This document shows positions 30,524 through 36,526 of a DNA stretch of 37,093 bases, one piece after another. The position numbers were made by a program, and so were the translations under genes. This DNA is from a virus: positions 1-37,093 of IMG/VR virus record IMGVR_UViG_3300001749_000011, one strand, 5' to 3'. Position 1 is the first letter of the stretch; each line of letters starts with the position of its first letter. The notes beneath the pieces were generated by a model. That model ran no database searches. It was not told where the DNA came from and saw only the letters and a program-made list of their open reading frames with translations.

Positions 30524-30679
30524 TTATTTTCTTCTAAAATTCTCTTCAATATACATATCTATATGCATTAAAATATCATCAACTATATCTCCTATGAATA
30601 TTTCTTCCCCCCTTTCTTTCTTTTTTCTATCATCTTCTATAATTTTCCCAATCCTATCATTCAATTCTAATCTATCCAT
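30524..30679 (-). CDS. Small acidic helical protein
   Basis: 51 aa: MDRLELNDRIGKIIEDDRKK, then RGEEIFIGDIVDDILMHIDM and FRRK. The Shine-Dalgarno GGAAGGAG is strong. It has two charged helices around an amphipathic IFIGDIVDDIL segment. It lies directly downstream of the nuclease gene. Unknown function. Confidence 0.65.
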   Translation of the reverse strand: MDRLELNDRIGKIIEDDRKKKERGEEIFIGDIVDDILMHIDMYIEENFRRK

Positions 30680-30700
30680 AATACTCCTTCCTTTCATATT

Positions 30701-31651
30701 TTATATTCCGAACTGCTTTCTGAATTGATGTCGCTTCTTTACAAATAGCTTAAATTCTCCAGAAATATCGGTACTGATTTTTGGTTTCTTCCATCCGACC
30801 TTATTATCAGTAGGCCCGACTGGACAGATTACCATTTGCTTAATCCCTTTTCTGCATACTGCTTCTGCAGCTAATTGCCTGAAATCTCCTGCATTTGCTC
30901 CGCATTTATAATCAATTACTGATGGTATTCCTTCCCAATCACAAAACATATCTGCTCTACCCATATATAAATGCTCTTTATTCCAGATAGTTACTTCTAT
31001 CTCCGGTTTAGTAATTTTCTCTACATGCTTTTCCATAAATGCTTTTACCGATAAATCATCCCAATGCAATTTTAGACTACCATTCAATAATATGGCTACA
31101 TGCCTTTCAAGTGATTTAATCTCTTCGGGATTCATCCAGGTAATAGGTTCTTCTTTCTGTTTTTCTGGAGTCTTTAATAACCATTCTGTATATTTTCTTA
31201 CATAGTCATGAGCCATTTCATGTCCGATAGTTCCTCTACTACCATATTGAACTAATTCAAAATCTGGTATTCTCCAGATTACATCCCAACCCAATACAGA
31301 AGAAATCCAAACATATTTAAGATTATCCTTTTCAGAAAATCCTATATTATCCCATTTCTCCTCTATTACTTCGGCCTTACAATTATTCTTTTCCAATTTG
31401 AACTGCTCCTTTACTTCTTCCTTTCCCTGTAAATATACTTGTTTTATCTGCTCCTTAGTATACCCTTCCGTATTTACTTTCATGAAAAATCCCGGTTTCC
31501 AATTCTCATAAGGAGCAGTAGATATCGTACCATTAACTCCTAAACTGATTTCTGTTACCCGATTTGATAGTAAATCTTTTTTCTTATCCAGAGCTATTAA
31601 TAATTGCTGTTCATTCATAACTTTTTTATCCTCTATTTTTTCTTTATTCAT
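30701..31651 (-). CDS. PD-(D/E)XK nuclease, RecB/Cas4-like
   Basis: 316 aa from the ATG at 31651, chosen over a TTG at 31672 because GGAAGGAG lies 11 nt before it. Nuclease motifs: TIGHEMAHDYVRKYTEW (His and helix near 143), MGRADMFCDWEG (Asp234), PSVIDYKCG (Asp247, Lys249) and FRQLAAEAV (Gln259), the RecB/Cas4 order. No Cys cluster for an iron-sulfur site is visible. Such phage enzymes process DNA ends for recombination or replication. It overlaps the preceding RHH gene by 8 nt. Confidence 0.85.
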   Translation of the reverse strand: MNKEKIEDKKVMNEQQLLIALDKKKDLLSNRVTEISLGVNGTISTAPYENWKPGFFMKVNTEGYTKEQIKQVYLQGKEEVKEQFKLEKNNCKAEVIEEKWDNIGFSEKDNLKYVWISSVLGWDVIWRIPDFELVQYGSRGTIGHEMAHDYVRKYTEWLLKTPEKQKEEPITWMNPEEIKSLERHVAILLNGSLKLHWDDLSVKAFMEKHVEKITKPEIEVTIWNKEHLYMGRADMFCDWEGIPSVIDYKCGANAGDFRQLAAEAVCRKGIKQMVICPVGPTDNKVGWKKPKISTDISGEFKLFVKKRHQFRKQFGI

Positions 31652-31820
31652 TATCTTTTTTACTCCTTCCAAAATAATCTTTTAAGATATTATTAAGTAC
31701 CCAGGTTATCGATACGCCCATATTAAAAGCTATCTTTTTTATCTTCTTATGATATTTTCTTCCAATCCAAACAGTTACATTCTTTGTTCTTTGCCTTTTA
31801 ATTGCTTTATGTAATTCCAT
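31644..31820 (-). CDS. Ribbon-helix-helix DNA-binding protein
   Basis: 58 aa: MELHKAIKRQRTKNVTVWIG, then RKYHKKIKKIAFNMGVSITW and VLNNILKDYFGRS. The strand KNVTVWI followed by two helices separated by a GVS turn is a CopG/Arc-type ribbon-helix-helix. It is encoded directly before, and overlapping, the RecB-like gene. Likely an autoregulator or operon regulator. The AAAGGGG ribosome site lies 9 nt before the ATG. Confidence 0.75.
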   Translation of the reverse strand: MELHKAIKRQRTKNVTVWIGRKYHKKIKKIAFNMGVSITWVLNNILKDYFGRSKKDNE

Positions 31821-31824
31821 GTCA

Positions 31825-32079
31825 TCAACCCCTTTCTTTTATCCAATCATTTTTATCATTTATATAAGCACATACAACTTTACCATTCTCCAATCTGATG
31901 TATGCTTTGGCAGGAAATTCTTTTCTTATCTCATAAATTTCTCCTCTCATTATTCCATATGGCATAAGTACCCATACTTTTTGTAAATGTGATAAATCTG
32001 CATTAGCTTGTGATTTGAAATTTCTTAATTGATAGATTTCTCGTGTAATTTTTGTAGATTTCTTTGAAGGTTTTTTCAT
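31825..32079 (-). CDS. Small basic protein of unknown function
   Basis: 84 aa starting MKKPSKKSTKITREIYQLRN, a basic N terminus then a beta-like part VWVLMPYGIMRGEIYEIRKE and AYIRLENGKVVCAYINDKND. The first gene after the best sigma70 promoter of the window (32102-32130), with the AAAGGAGTAAAGAG leader. It could be an SH3-like small protein. No family recognised. Confidence 0.68.
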   Translation of the reverse strand: MKKPSKKSTKITREIYQLRNFKSQANADLSHLQKVWVLMPYGIMRGEIYEIRKEFPAKAYIRLENGKVVCAYINDKNDWIKERG

Positions 32080-32101
32080 CTCTTTACTCCTTTATATTGT
32101 A

Positions 32102-32130
32102 ATTATACAGAATTTATATACATTTGTCAA
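32102..32130 (-). promoter_or_regulatory. Perfect sigma70 promoter
   Basis: Minus strand: TTGACA (32130-32125), a 17-bp spacer, TATAAT (32107-32102). Both boxes match the consensus exactly. The predicted start near 32095 gives a short leader, with AAAGGAG and the ATG at 32079. It drives the small basic gene, the RHH gene, the RecB-like nuclease and probably the whole replication set below. Confidence 0.9.
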
Positions 32131-32132
32131 AA

Positions 32133-32405
32133 CTATTTTTTGCTCATAAATTGTAAGTTATTATTCTTCATTAACCATTCAAGCATAACATCAACTATAG
32201 AATGTATCATCGCCATTGCTATTGTATAATCTTTAAAATTAATATCTTTGTCGATTAACTTGATAGTTATATCAGCATACTTTGATAATAGATTTTGATA
32301 TTCTTTATCTTTAGTAAGTTTTTTAATTGTTTCCAAATAAGGTGAATCCCCTATACTTTCTTTATCTTTCATTATTATCTCTTTAAAATCTTGTAAATCT
32401 GACAT
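32133..32405 (-). CDS. Hypothetical helical protein
   Basis: 90 aa starting MSDLQDFKEIIMKDKESIGD, mostly helical with YADITIKLIDKDINFKDYTI and SIVDVMLEWLMKNNN. It ends the leftmost early operon, just before the perfect promoter. No motif recognised. Confidence 0.65.
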   Translation of the reverse strand: MSDLQDFKEIIMKDKESIGDSPYLETIKKLTKDKEYQNLLSKYADITIKLIDKDINFKDYTIAMAMIHSIVDVMLEWLMKNNNLQFMSKK

Positions 32406-32422
32406 TATTTTTATTCTCCTTT

Positions 32423-32767
32423 CTAATCTCTGGGGTCAGAGATTCCTGTTAAATAATTAAAATAACTTTCTCCATATCTATCTATTATCCATATTCTTAT
32501 ATCTTCGGAAGTGATTTCCCATTCATTCCCCATTTCAGCTACAAATCTTCCTTTGAAAGCCATGTATAATTCTTGATGAGGTTCTTTGCCTAAGAAATCC
32601 CACAAGATACTTCGTGCTAAGTCAGCAGGCCCGGAACCCAAATATCCCCATTCAAATCCAGTAGGACTATGCCGGACTTGATGTTTTAAAGATTTTCCAT
32701 TTACGGTAACTTCCACATTTGGCATTCCTTGCCTTGGCCCCATTCTTTTTCCTTTATAAATTTTCAT
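32423..32767 (-). CDS. DUF6166-like protein
   Basis: 114 aa. KIYKGKRMGPRQGMPNVEVT, then HSPTGFEWGYLGSGPADLAR and SILWDFLG, then ELYMAFKGRFVAEMGNEW and DIRIWI, match the DUF6166 pattern with its SPTGFEWGY and GPADLA motifs. Proteins of this type are common in phages and mobile elements with no established role. It is translated from a good Shine-Dalgarno (AAAGGAGAAAATAA). Confidence 0.82.
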   Translation of the reverse strand: MKIYKGKRMGPRQGMPNVEVTVNGKSLKHQVRHSPTGFEWGYLGSGPADLARSILWDFLGKEPHQELYMAFKGRFVAEMGNEWEITSEDIRIWIIDRYGESYFNYLTGISDPRD

Positions 32768-32797
32768 TTATTTTCTCCTTTCATCCGAACTTTCGGA

Positions 32798-33007
32798 TTA
32801 TTCTAATATTTTATCATTCTGGATTACTCTATTATAAGCATGACCTTTAAGTTTCCATATCTTTTCATCTTGATAATAATCTTCATCTGGAATAATTGAT
32901 ATACTAGTACATTTCTTTTTTTCATCAAATAATCCTTCTTGAATATTAACTATACATCCTTCTGCTTCGATATGAAGTATTCCATTTTTTAATTTATTGA
33001 TATTCAT
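32798..33007 (-). CDS. Conserved small phage protein (unknown function)
   Basis: 69 aa: MNINKLKNGILHIEAEGCIV, then NIQEGLFDEKKKCTSISIIP and EKIWKLKGHAYNRVIQND. The segments GCIVNI, SIIPDEDYY and the C-terminal NRVI resemble a small beta protein widespread in phages near DUF6166 genes. Function unknown. Operon partner of the DUF6166-like gene, with the HNH gene upstream. Confidence 0.7.
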   Translation of the reverse strand: MNINKLKNGILHIEAEGCIVNIQEGLFDEKKKCTSISIIPDEDYYQDEKIWKLKGHAYNRVIQNDKILE

Positions 33008-33022
33008 AATCCCTCTCCTTTC

Positions 33023-33574
33023 TTATTTTATACCTTTCTTTAAATTTTCAATTTTCCACAATGGTTGCAAATTAGATAATGCCCAACATTTTCTTATTTC
33101 TTCACAATCCATAGATATTATGTTAAATTTAGAACGTGGAATTATATGGTCTACATGCCATTTCCCATAATTATTCCATGTCATCCCTTTTTTAAATTTC
33201 GATTCCAAATGTTTTTTTAATTGGATAAGATTATATCCCACAATTGATACCCATTTTCTCCTTCTTTTAACTATGCCTTTCGCTTTCAATGATTCATAAA
33301 TACATCTTGACATATTATAATGTAATCTTACTATTGGATTCTCTGCCCTTCTCTTTCTTTGACTTGCATTCCTTTTTTCTCTATTACCTATTAACCATTT
33401 TTTATATTTATCGGTTAATCTATATTTTTTTAATCTTACAATTGTTGCTTTCTTTATATCAGTTCTTTGATAATAATCTCTATTATATTTTGTATCCTTA
33501 GCTCTATTTTCTGGATTTTTACGATATTCTTTTTTTTTCTTCCGCCAATATACTCGTAATTGTTCTTGATTCAT
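33023..33574 (-). CDS. Free-standing HNH endonuclease
   Basis: 183 aa from the ATG at 33574 (an upstream TTG would add 18 residues but runs into the leader structure). The basic N terminus (QLRVYWRKKKKEYRKNPENR) is followed by LHYNMSRCIYESLKAKGI and the HNH core: NNYGKWHVDHIIPRSKFN, CWALSNLQPLWKIENLKKG. This is the phage HNH family that behaves as a homing endonuclease. It is controlled by its own promoter and a structured leader, unlike the neighbouring genes. Confidence 0.88.
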   Translation of the reverse strand: MNQEQLRVYWRKKKKEYRKNPENRAKDTKYNRDYYQRTDIKKATIVRLKKYRLTDKYKKWLIGNREKRNASQRKRRAENPIVRLHYNMSRCIYESLKAKGIVKRRRKWVSIVGYNLIQLKKHLESKFKKGMTWNNYGKWHVDHIIPRSKFNIISMDCEEIRKCWALSNLQPLWKIENLKKGIK

Positions 33575-33600
33575 CTTCTTTCTTCTTCTTTCCTCTAAAA

Positions 33601-33697
33601 TAAAAAGGCACATTTCGGTTGGTAACAAGGAAACGGTTAAACTTCCTAAACCTACTTTGTGCCTTTTATAAACTAAAAAAACCGTTCACTTGCTACC
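33601..33697 (-). promoter_or_regulatory. HNH leader with interleaved inverted repeats and terminator
   Basis: Minus strand, in order: A GGTAGCAAGTGAACGGTT (33697-33680), B AAAAGGCACA (33667-33658), A' AACCGTTTCCTTGTTACC (33638-33621), B' TGTGCCTTTT (33612-33603). A and A' are complementary at 15 of 18 positions; B and B' pair perfectly over 10 bp and are followed by a T-rich run (TTTTTATTTT). The order A-B-A'-B' makes the two stems mutually exclusive or a pseudoknot. It lies between the promoter at 33704-33732 and the HNH start, so it can act as attenuator/antiterminator. Confidence 0.7.
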
Positions 33698-33703
33698 GTA
33701 AAT

Positions 33704-33732
33704 ATTATACCACAATTATTTGTTTATATCAA
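33704..33732 (-). promoter_or_regulatory. Sigma70 promoter of the HNH gene
   Basis: Minus strand: TTGATA (33732-33727), 17-bp spacer, TATAAT (33709-33704). The -35 box overlaps the last codons of the preceding gene, so the promoter is an internal start of the early operon. The predicted transcript begins with the interleaved repeats (33697-33601). Strong on sequence. Confidence 0.85.
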
Positions 33733-33984
33733 AACATTTTGCTTCCCCCTCTTTACTATCTTTAATAACTTTACTGTATCTCCACAACCTTGTTTAAAAT
33801 AGTTAAATCTCATAAGTATAATTTTGTATCTACTCCCTCTTTGTTTTAATCTCCATTTCACTATATCCCGGTGAGTTATATTTCTTATATCTTCTATGTT
33901 CCATTCACTAAAGAGTCCTGGTTTTACTTCCACAAAGTAATGGTCATTCTTCAAAAATCCATAATAAACCCTATGTTCTCTCAT
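33724..33984 (-). CDS. Hypothetical basic protein
   Basis: 86 aa starting MREHRVYYGFLKNDHYFVEV, with FSEWNIEDIRNITHRDIVKW and a basic C terminus (RLKQRGSRYKIILMRF, KLLKIVKRGKQNVLI). It overlaps the previous gene by 14 nt. Its 3' end carries the HNH promoter. No family recognised. Confidence 0.62.
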   Translation of the reverse strand: MREHRVYYGFLKNDHYFVEVKPGLFSEWNIEDIRNITHRDIVKWRLKQRGSRYKIILMRFNYFKQGCGDTVKLLKIVKRGKQNVLI

Positions 33985-34201
33985 TCTGTGCCTCCTCCAG
34001 ACAATAAACTTTAGTTTTCCAATCTACATTATAGATATCATATAAATATTGAATCTCTGCACAATATCCACAATGTGCTATATAAAGTTTTCCATTAGGA
34101 GCAATAACTTTTCTTTTCCTTTTATCAATTTTATCTTTTTTCTTTGCTCCGATTACTCTTCTAATTATATTTAGAAATTTCTTACAATTTTCATTTACCA
34201 T
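33971..34201 (-). CDS. Small basic protein with CGYC motif
   Basis: 76 aa from the ATG at 34201, chosen because GGGGGG lies 6 nt before it (an ATG two codons earlier has no spacing). Basic N-terminal half (RVIGAKKKDKIDKRKRKVIA), then NGKLYIAHCGYCAEIQYLYD with CGYC and a later VYCLEEAQ. One more possible metal-binding or redox-like site in this group. Function unknown. Confidence 0.58.
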   Translation of the reverse strand: MVNENCKKFLNIIRRVIGAKKKDKIDKRKRKVIAPNGKLYIAHCGYCAEIQYLYDIYNVDWKTKVYCLEEAQNERT

Positions 34202-34460
34202 CTTCATCCCCCCATATAATATAACTTAAAGACTTTAATATATTCTCATCTGTAAAATCCAATTCCCAATCATTAAGCCATGCTATTGCTTCTTCCACAA
34301 TCTGCTTCCGGTTATTCTGGAAGGAAGTTTCCACTTCCTGCTTAGTCATCTCATCCTCATCGATGAGGTTATCCAGAGTACCTCTTACATCTCTTTCGAT
34401 TTCATGCTCATGTTTCTTTCTTTCCAGAGCTTCTAACATTCTTCTTACTCTCGATTTCAC
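34191..34460 (-). CDS. Small helical charged protein (GTG start)
   Basis: 89 aa from the GTG at 34460, preferred because AAGGAG lies 8 nt upstream and GTGA overlaps the upstream stop; an ATG at 34499 lies inside the upstream gene. Highly charged helices: VKSRVRRMLEALERKKHEHE, LDNLIDEDEMTKQEVETSFQ, with AIAWLNDWELDFTDEN near the end. Unknown function. Confidence 0.62.
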   Translation of the reverse strand: MKSRVRRMLEALERKKHEHEIERDVRGTLDNLIDEDEMTKQEVETSFQNNRKQIVEEAIAWLNDWELDFTDENILKSLSYIIWGDEDGK

Positions 34461-34609
34461 TTTATTATCTCCTTTATAGTTTTCAATTTTCCTCCACATT
34501 TAGGACAAATACCAGGAATATAATCTTTTCTTTCTCTTAAAATGGGTAAATCCCATTCTGTCTTACATTTTTTACATTTTGCCCTATCCCAATATATTAT
34601 TTTTTTCAT
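34457..34609 (-). CDS. Zinc-ribbon protein
   Basis: 50 aa: MKKIIYWDRAKCKKCKTEWD, then LPILRERKDYIPGICPKCGG and KLKTIKEIIK. Cys12/Cys15 and Cys35/Cys38 form a CX2C-CX2C zinc ribbon. It overlaps the next start as GTGA. One of several small zinc-binding proteins of this early region; likely involved in binding nucleic acid or host proteins. Confidence 0.75.
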   Translation of the reverse strand: MKKIIYWDRAKCKKCKTEWDLPILRERKDYIPGICPKCGGKLKTIKEIIK

Positions 34610-34621
34610 AATTAAATTCCT

Positions 34622-34816
34622 TTATATTTTTATTTGACTAGTAATATCTGCATCACATTCAGGACAATAAAATGTGATTTTCTTATCAATATTATCTCCA
34701 TAATTATCTATTTCAGTAACTCCTTCTTTATCTGTTTCTTTAAGCTCTACCCAACCATTTCTTTCTTCCGTATAATATACTTCTTTGATTTCCGCTGAAC
34801 AATGAGAACATTTCAT
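34622..34816 (-). CDS. Zinc-ribbon protein
   Basis: 64 aa: MKCSHCSAEIKEVYYTEERN, a beta-rich middle, and FYCPECDADITSQIKI. Cys3/Cys6 and Cys53/Cys56 make a CX2C-CX2C pair. It begins 3 nt after the previous stop without a strong ribosome site, so coupled translation is likely. Unknown function. Confidence 0.72.
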   Translation of the reverse strand: MKCSHCSAEIKEVYYTEERNGWVELKETDKEGVTEIDNYGDNIDKKITFYCPECDADITSQIKI

Positions 34817-34819
34817 GAA

Positions 34820-35020
34820 TCATTTACCCCCTATATATTTTTTCTTCAAATTGCTATAATTTTGCATTATATAAAGACATTCTTCTCTAGTTAATTTCAC
34901 ATCACAAAGAGTATTAGCATATTTTATTACATTCCTGACATCAAACATATTCGTTGCTCCTGATTGCTGAACTGTAAAATACGCATCAAATTTATCTTTG
35001 GTTATTTCAACTCCATTCAT
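34820..35020 (-). CDS. DUF5049-like small protein
   Basis: 66 aa: MNGVEITKDKFDAYFTVQQS, then GATNMFDVRNVIKYANTLCD and EECLYIMQNYSNLKKKYIGG. The TNMFDVRNV motif followed by a C-terminal helix resembles DUF5049-type phage proteins. It overlaps the upstream gene by one base (TAATG type). Function unknown. Confidence 0.7.
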   Translation of the reverse strand: MNGVEITKDKFDAYFTVQQSGATNMFDVRNVIKYANTLCDVKLTREECLYIMQNYSNLKKKYIGGK

Positions 35021-35223
35021 TATAAATTATCCTCCTTATTTAATTCATACAATGGATAAAAATTATTAAATTTCCTTGCATTCTTTTCTACCCTCTCAAT
35101 CTTGAAAGTAGTACCGGAATACTTTTTCTGAAGTCTCCTCTTATGCCTTTTCGCTATCAATTGATTTTTATAATTCCCTTCAGTAGTTTTAAAACCATCT
35201 ACTTTAGCTGTTATCCTGAACAT
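35020..35223 (-). CDS. Small basic protein
   Basis: 67 aa: MFRITAKVDGFKTTEGNYKN, then QLIAKRHKRRLQKKYSGTTF and KIERVEKNARKFNNFYPL. Basic, with a helix of Arg/Lys in the middle. The AAAGGAGATTAAAA site is good. Possibly nucleic-acid-binding; no family recognised. Confidence 0.64.
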   Translation of the reverse strand: MFRITAKVDGFKTTEGNYKNQLIAKRHKRRLQKKYSGTTFKIERVEKNARKFNNFYPLYELNKEDNL

Positions 35224-35255
35224 TTTTAATCTCCTTTCTTATTTTTTGATTCACC

Positions 35256-35275
35256 AGCAGGGAGTCGACCCTGCT
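35256..35275 (-). other. Intergenic hairpin
   Basis: Minus-strand AGCAGGG (35275-35269) pairs perfectly with CCCTGCT (35262-35256) around the loop TCGACT, starting inside the stop codon of the preceding gene. No T-run follows; GGTGAATCAAAAAATAAG and AAAGGAG come next. Same arrangement as at 26670 and 30004. Confidence 0.5.
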
Positions 35276-35744
35276 AAAGCATATCCTCATCATTCGCTCT
35301 CTGAATTAAATCCTGATTATATGCTCTGTCATCTTCTATCAAATCTGGCTCATTATCTTGCTTTTTTGTTTCAGCTATAAGCAATTCCCTTGCTTTCATT
35401 TCACATTCTTCGCTACAAACGTATTTAAAAGGCCTACCAATCTCATCTTTGACTACTATATATTTATTAATTATTCTATTACATATTCCACAAGGTATCT
35501 GTACCTTATTTAATCCAGCATCATAATAAGTTACATATTTAGCTTCCATTCTCAAATCTTCCTTCTTTTGGTATCTTTCCTTACTTATATTGGTCAAAAA
35601 ATCATATGCTTTTTTATTTTTATTAGGACCAATAAATTCATGTTCTTCATCATCATAGTAAAACGTCCAAGCAAAATAAGTTCTGAAAATTTCTATTCCA
35701 AGTTCATCAGCTAAATTAATTATTTTTTGTTTTGGTATTCTCAT
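35274..35744 (-). CDS. Hypothetical protein with putative zinc site
   Basis: 156 aa. The N-terminal half (IPKQKIINLADELGIEIFRT) looks helical and then FYYDDEEHEFIGPNKNKKAY. The middle carries Cys residues in IPCGICNRIIN and KYVCSEECEMKARE, likely one zinc site. The C terminus is acidic (EPDLIEDDRAYNQDLIQR). It overlaps the upstream gene by 4 nt. Unknown function. Confidence 0.68.
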   Translation of the reverse strand: MRIPKQKIINLADELGIEIFRTYFAWTFYYDDEEHEFIGPNKNKKAYDFLTNISKERYQKKEDLRMEAKYVTYYDAGLNKVQIPCGICNRIINKYIVVKDEIGRPFKYVCSEECEMKARELLIAETKKQDNEPDLIEDDRAYNQDLIQRANDEDML

Positions 35745-36052
35745 TCCTTTTCTCCTTCCTCTTTATTTTCTTCTAAATGCTTTAATACCTTAAGAACTTC
35801 ATTTGAACTTTCCCAATTTCTTAATATCCCTTCTAATTTCTCTACATTAAATCTGGAGATATAAGAAGTTACATCTGATTTTATCATCTTGAATGCTTCT
35901 GCACTTCCTGACTCCAATCTCTTTTTATTTTTCAATAAATCCATCTTTAAAAAATCAACTTGCATTATCAATTCATCTGTCATTTCTATCATATTTTTTT
36001 CTCTATATTTCTTATCCCTTTCAAAAAATTCTTTTAATTCTTTCTTATTCAT
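35741..36052 (-). CDS. Hypothetical helical protein
   Basis: 103 aa starting MNKKELKEFFERDKKYREKN, all helical with IMQVDFLKMDLLKNKKRLES and a charged C terminus (LKHLEENKEEGEKE). ATGA overlaps at both ends show a coupled operon. No family recognised; possible coiled coil. Confidence 0.64.
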   Translation of the reverse strand: MNKKELKEFFERDKKYREKNMIEMTDELIMQVDFLKMDLLKNKKRLESGSAEAFKMIKSDVTSYISRFNVEKLEGILRNWESSNEVLKVLKHLEENKEEGEKE

Positions 36053-36405
36053 TTCAAATCTCCCTTCCTTAATTTATATATTTTAGTTCCTGATTTCACC
36101 CAGACATTACTTTTAGGGATTATTGTTCTGATTCTGATTTGAGTACTTTCGAAAGTTATTATTGTAGTGATCTTATTATCGATATCAATGATTGCAACAT
36201 CATCTCCGGACTTAGCATAATTATAGAGTCTTTCTTTACCCAGAGAAATTACATCTCCACAGGCAATATTAACATCAATGCCATTTTCTTTGAAGCGGAT
36301 AAGCGAATGTTCAGTAGTCCTGATTTTGAATTCAGTACCATTAAAACTAAACTTTAAGAGGGTTATTCCGTAGTTCTCATTGAGGTTTTCATTGAATCTA
36401 TTCAT
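36049..36405 (-). CDS. Hypothetical beta-rich protein, first gene of the early operon
   Basis: 118 aa from the ATG at 36405, chosen because AAGGAG lies 10 nt upstream in the same leader type as other genes here; an ATG at 36426 has a weak site. Repeated strands (GITLLKFSFNGTEFKIRTTE, KITTIITFESTQIRIRTIIP) give a small beta protein. It is the first gene behind the promoter at 36451-36479. No family recognised. Confidence 0.64.
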   Translation of the reverse strand: MNRFNENLNENYGITLLKFSFNGTEFKIRTTEHSLIRFKENGIDVNIACGDVISLGKERLYNYAKSGDDVAIIDIDNKITTIITFESTQIRIRTIIPKSNVWVKSGTKIYKLRKGDLK

Positions 36406-36450
36406 CTCTTTTTTGCTCCTTTTCATCTCTATTTCTCTCTCTCTGTCTAT

Positions 36451-36479
36451 ATATTACACCCATTATACACACTTGTCAA
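36451..36479 (-). promoter_or_regulatory. Sigma70 promoter of the early operon
   Basis: Minus strand: TTGACA (36479-36474), 17-bp spacer, TAATAT (36456-36451), with TG just before the -10. The -35 is consensus, the -10 four of six. A TATAAT lies inside the spacer at too short a distance for this -35. The leader GACAGAGAGAGAGAAATAGAG runs to the gene at 36405. Probably the main promoter of the early region. Confidence 0.78.
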
Positions 36480-36526
36480 ATTTTTATTACAAAATATCGA
36501 AAATATTTTAATTATTTTTTAATAAT

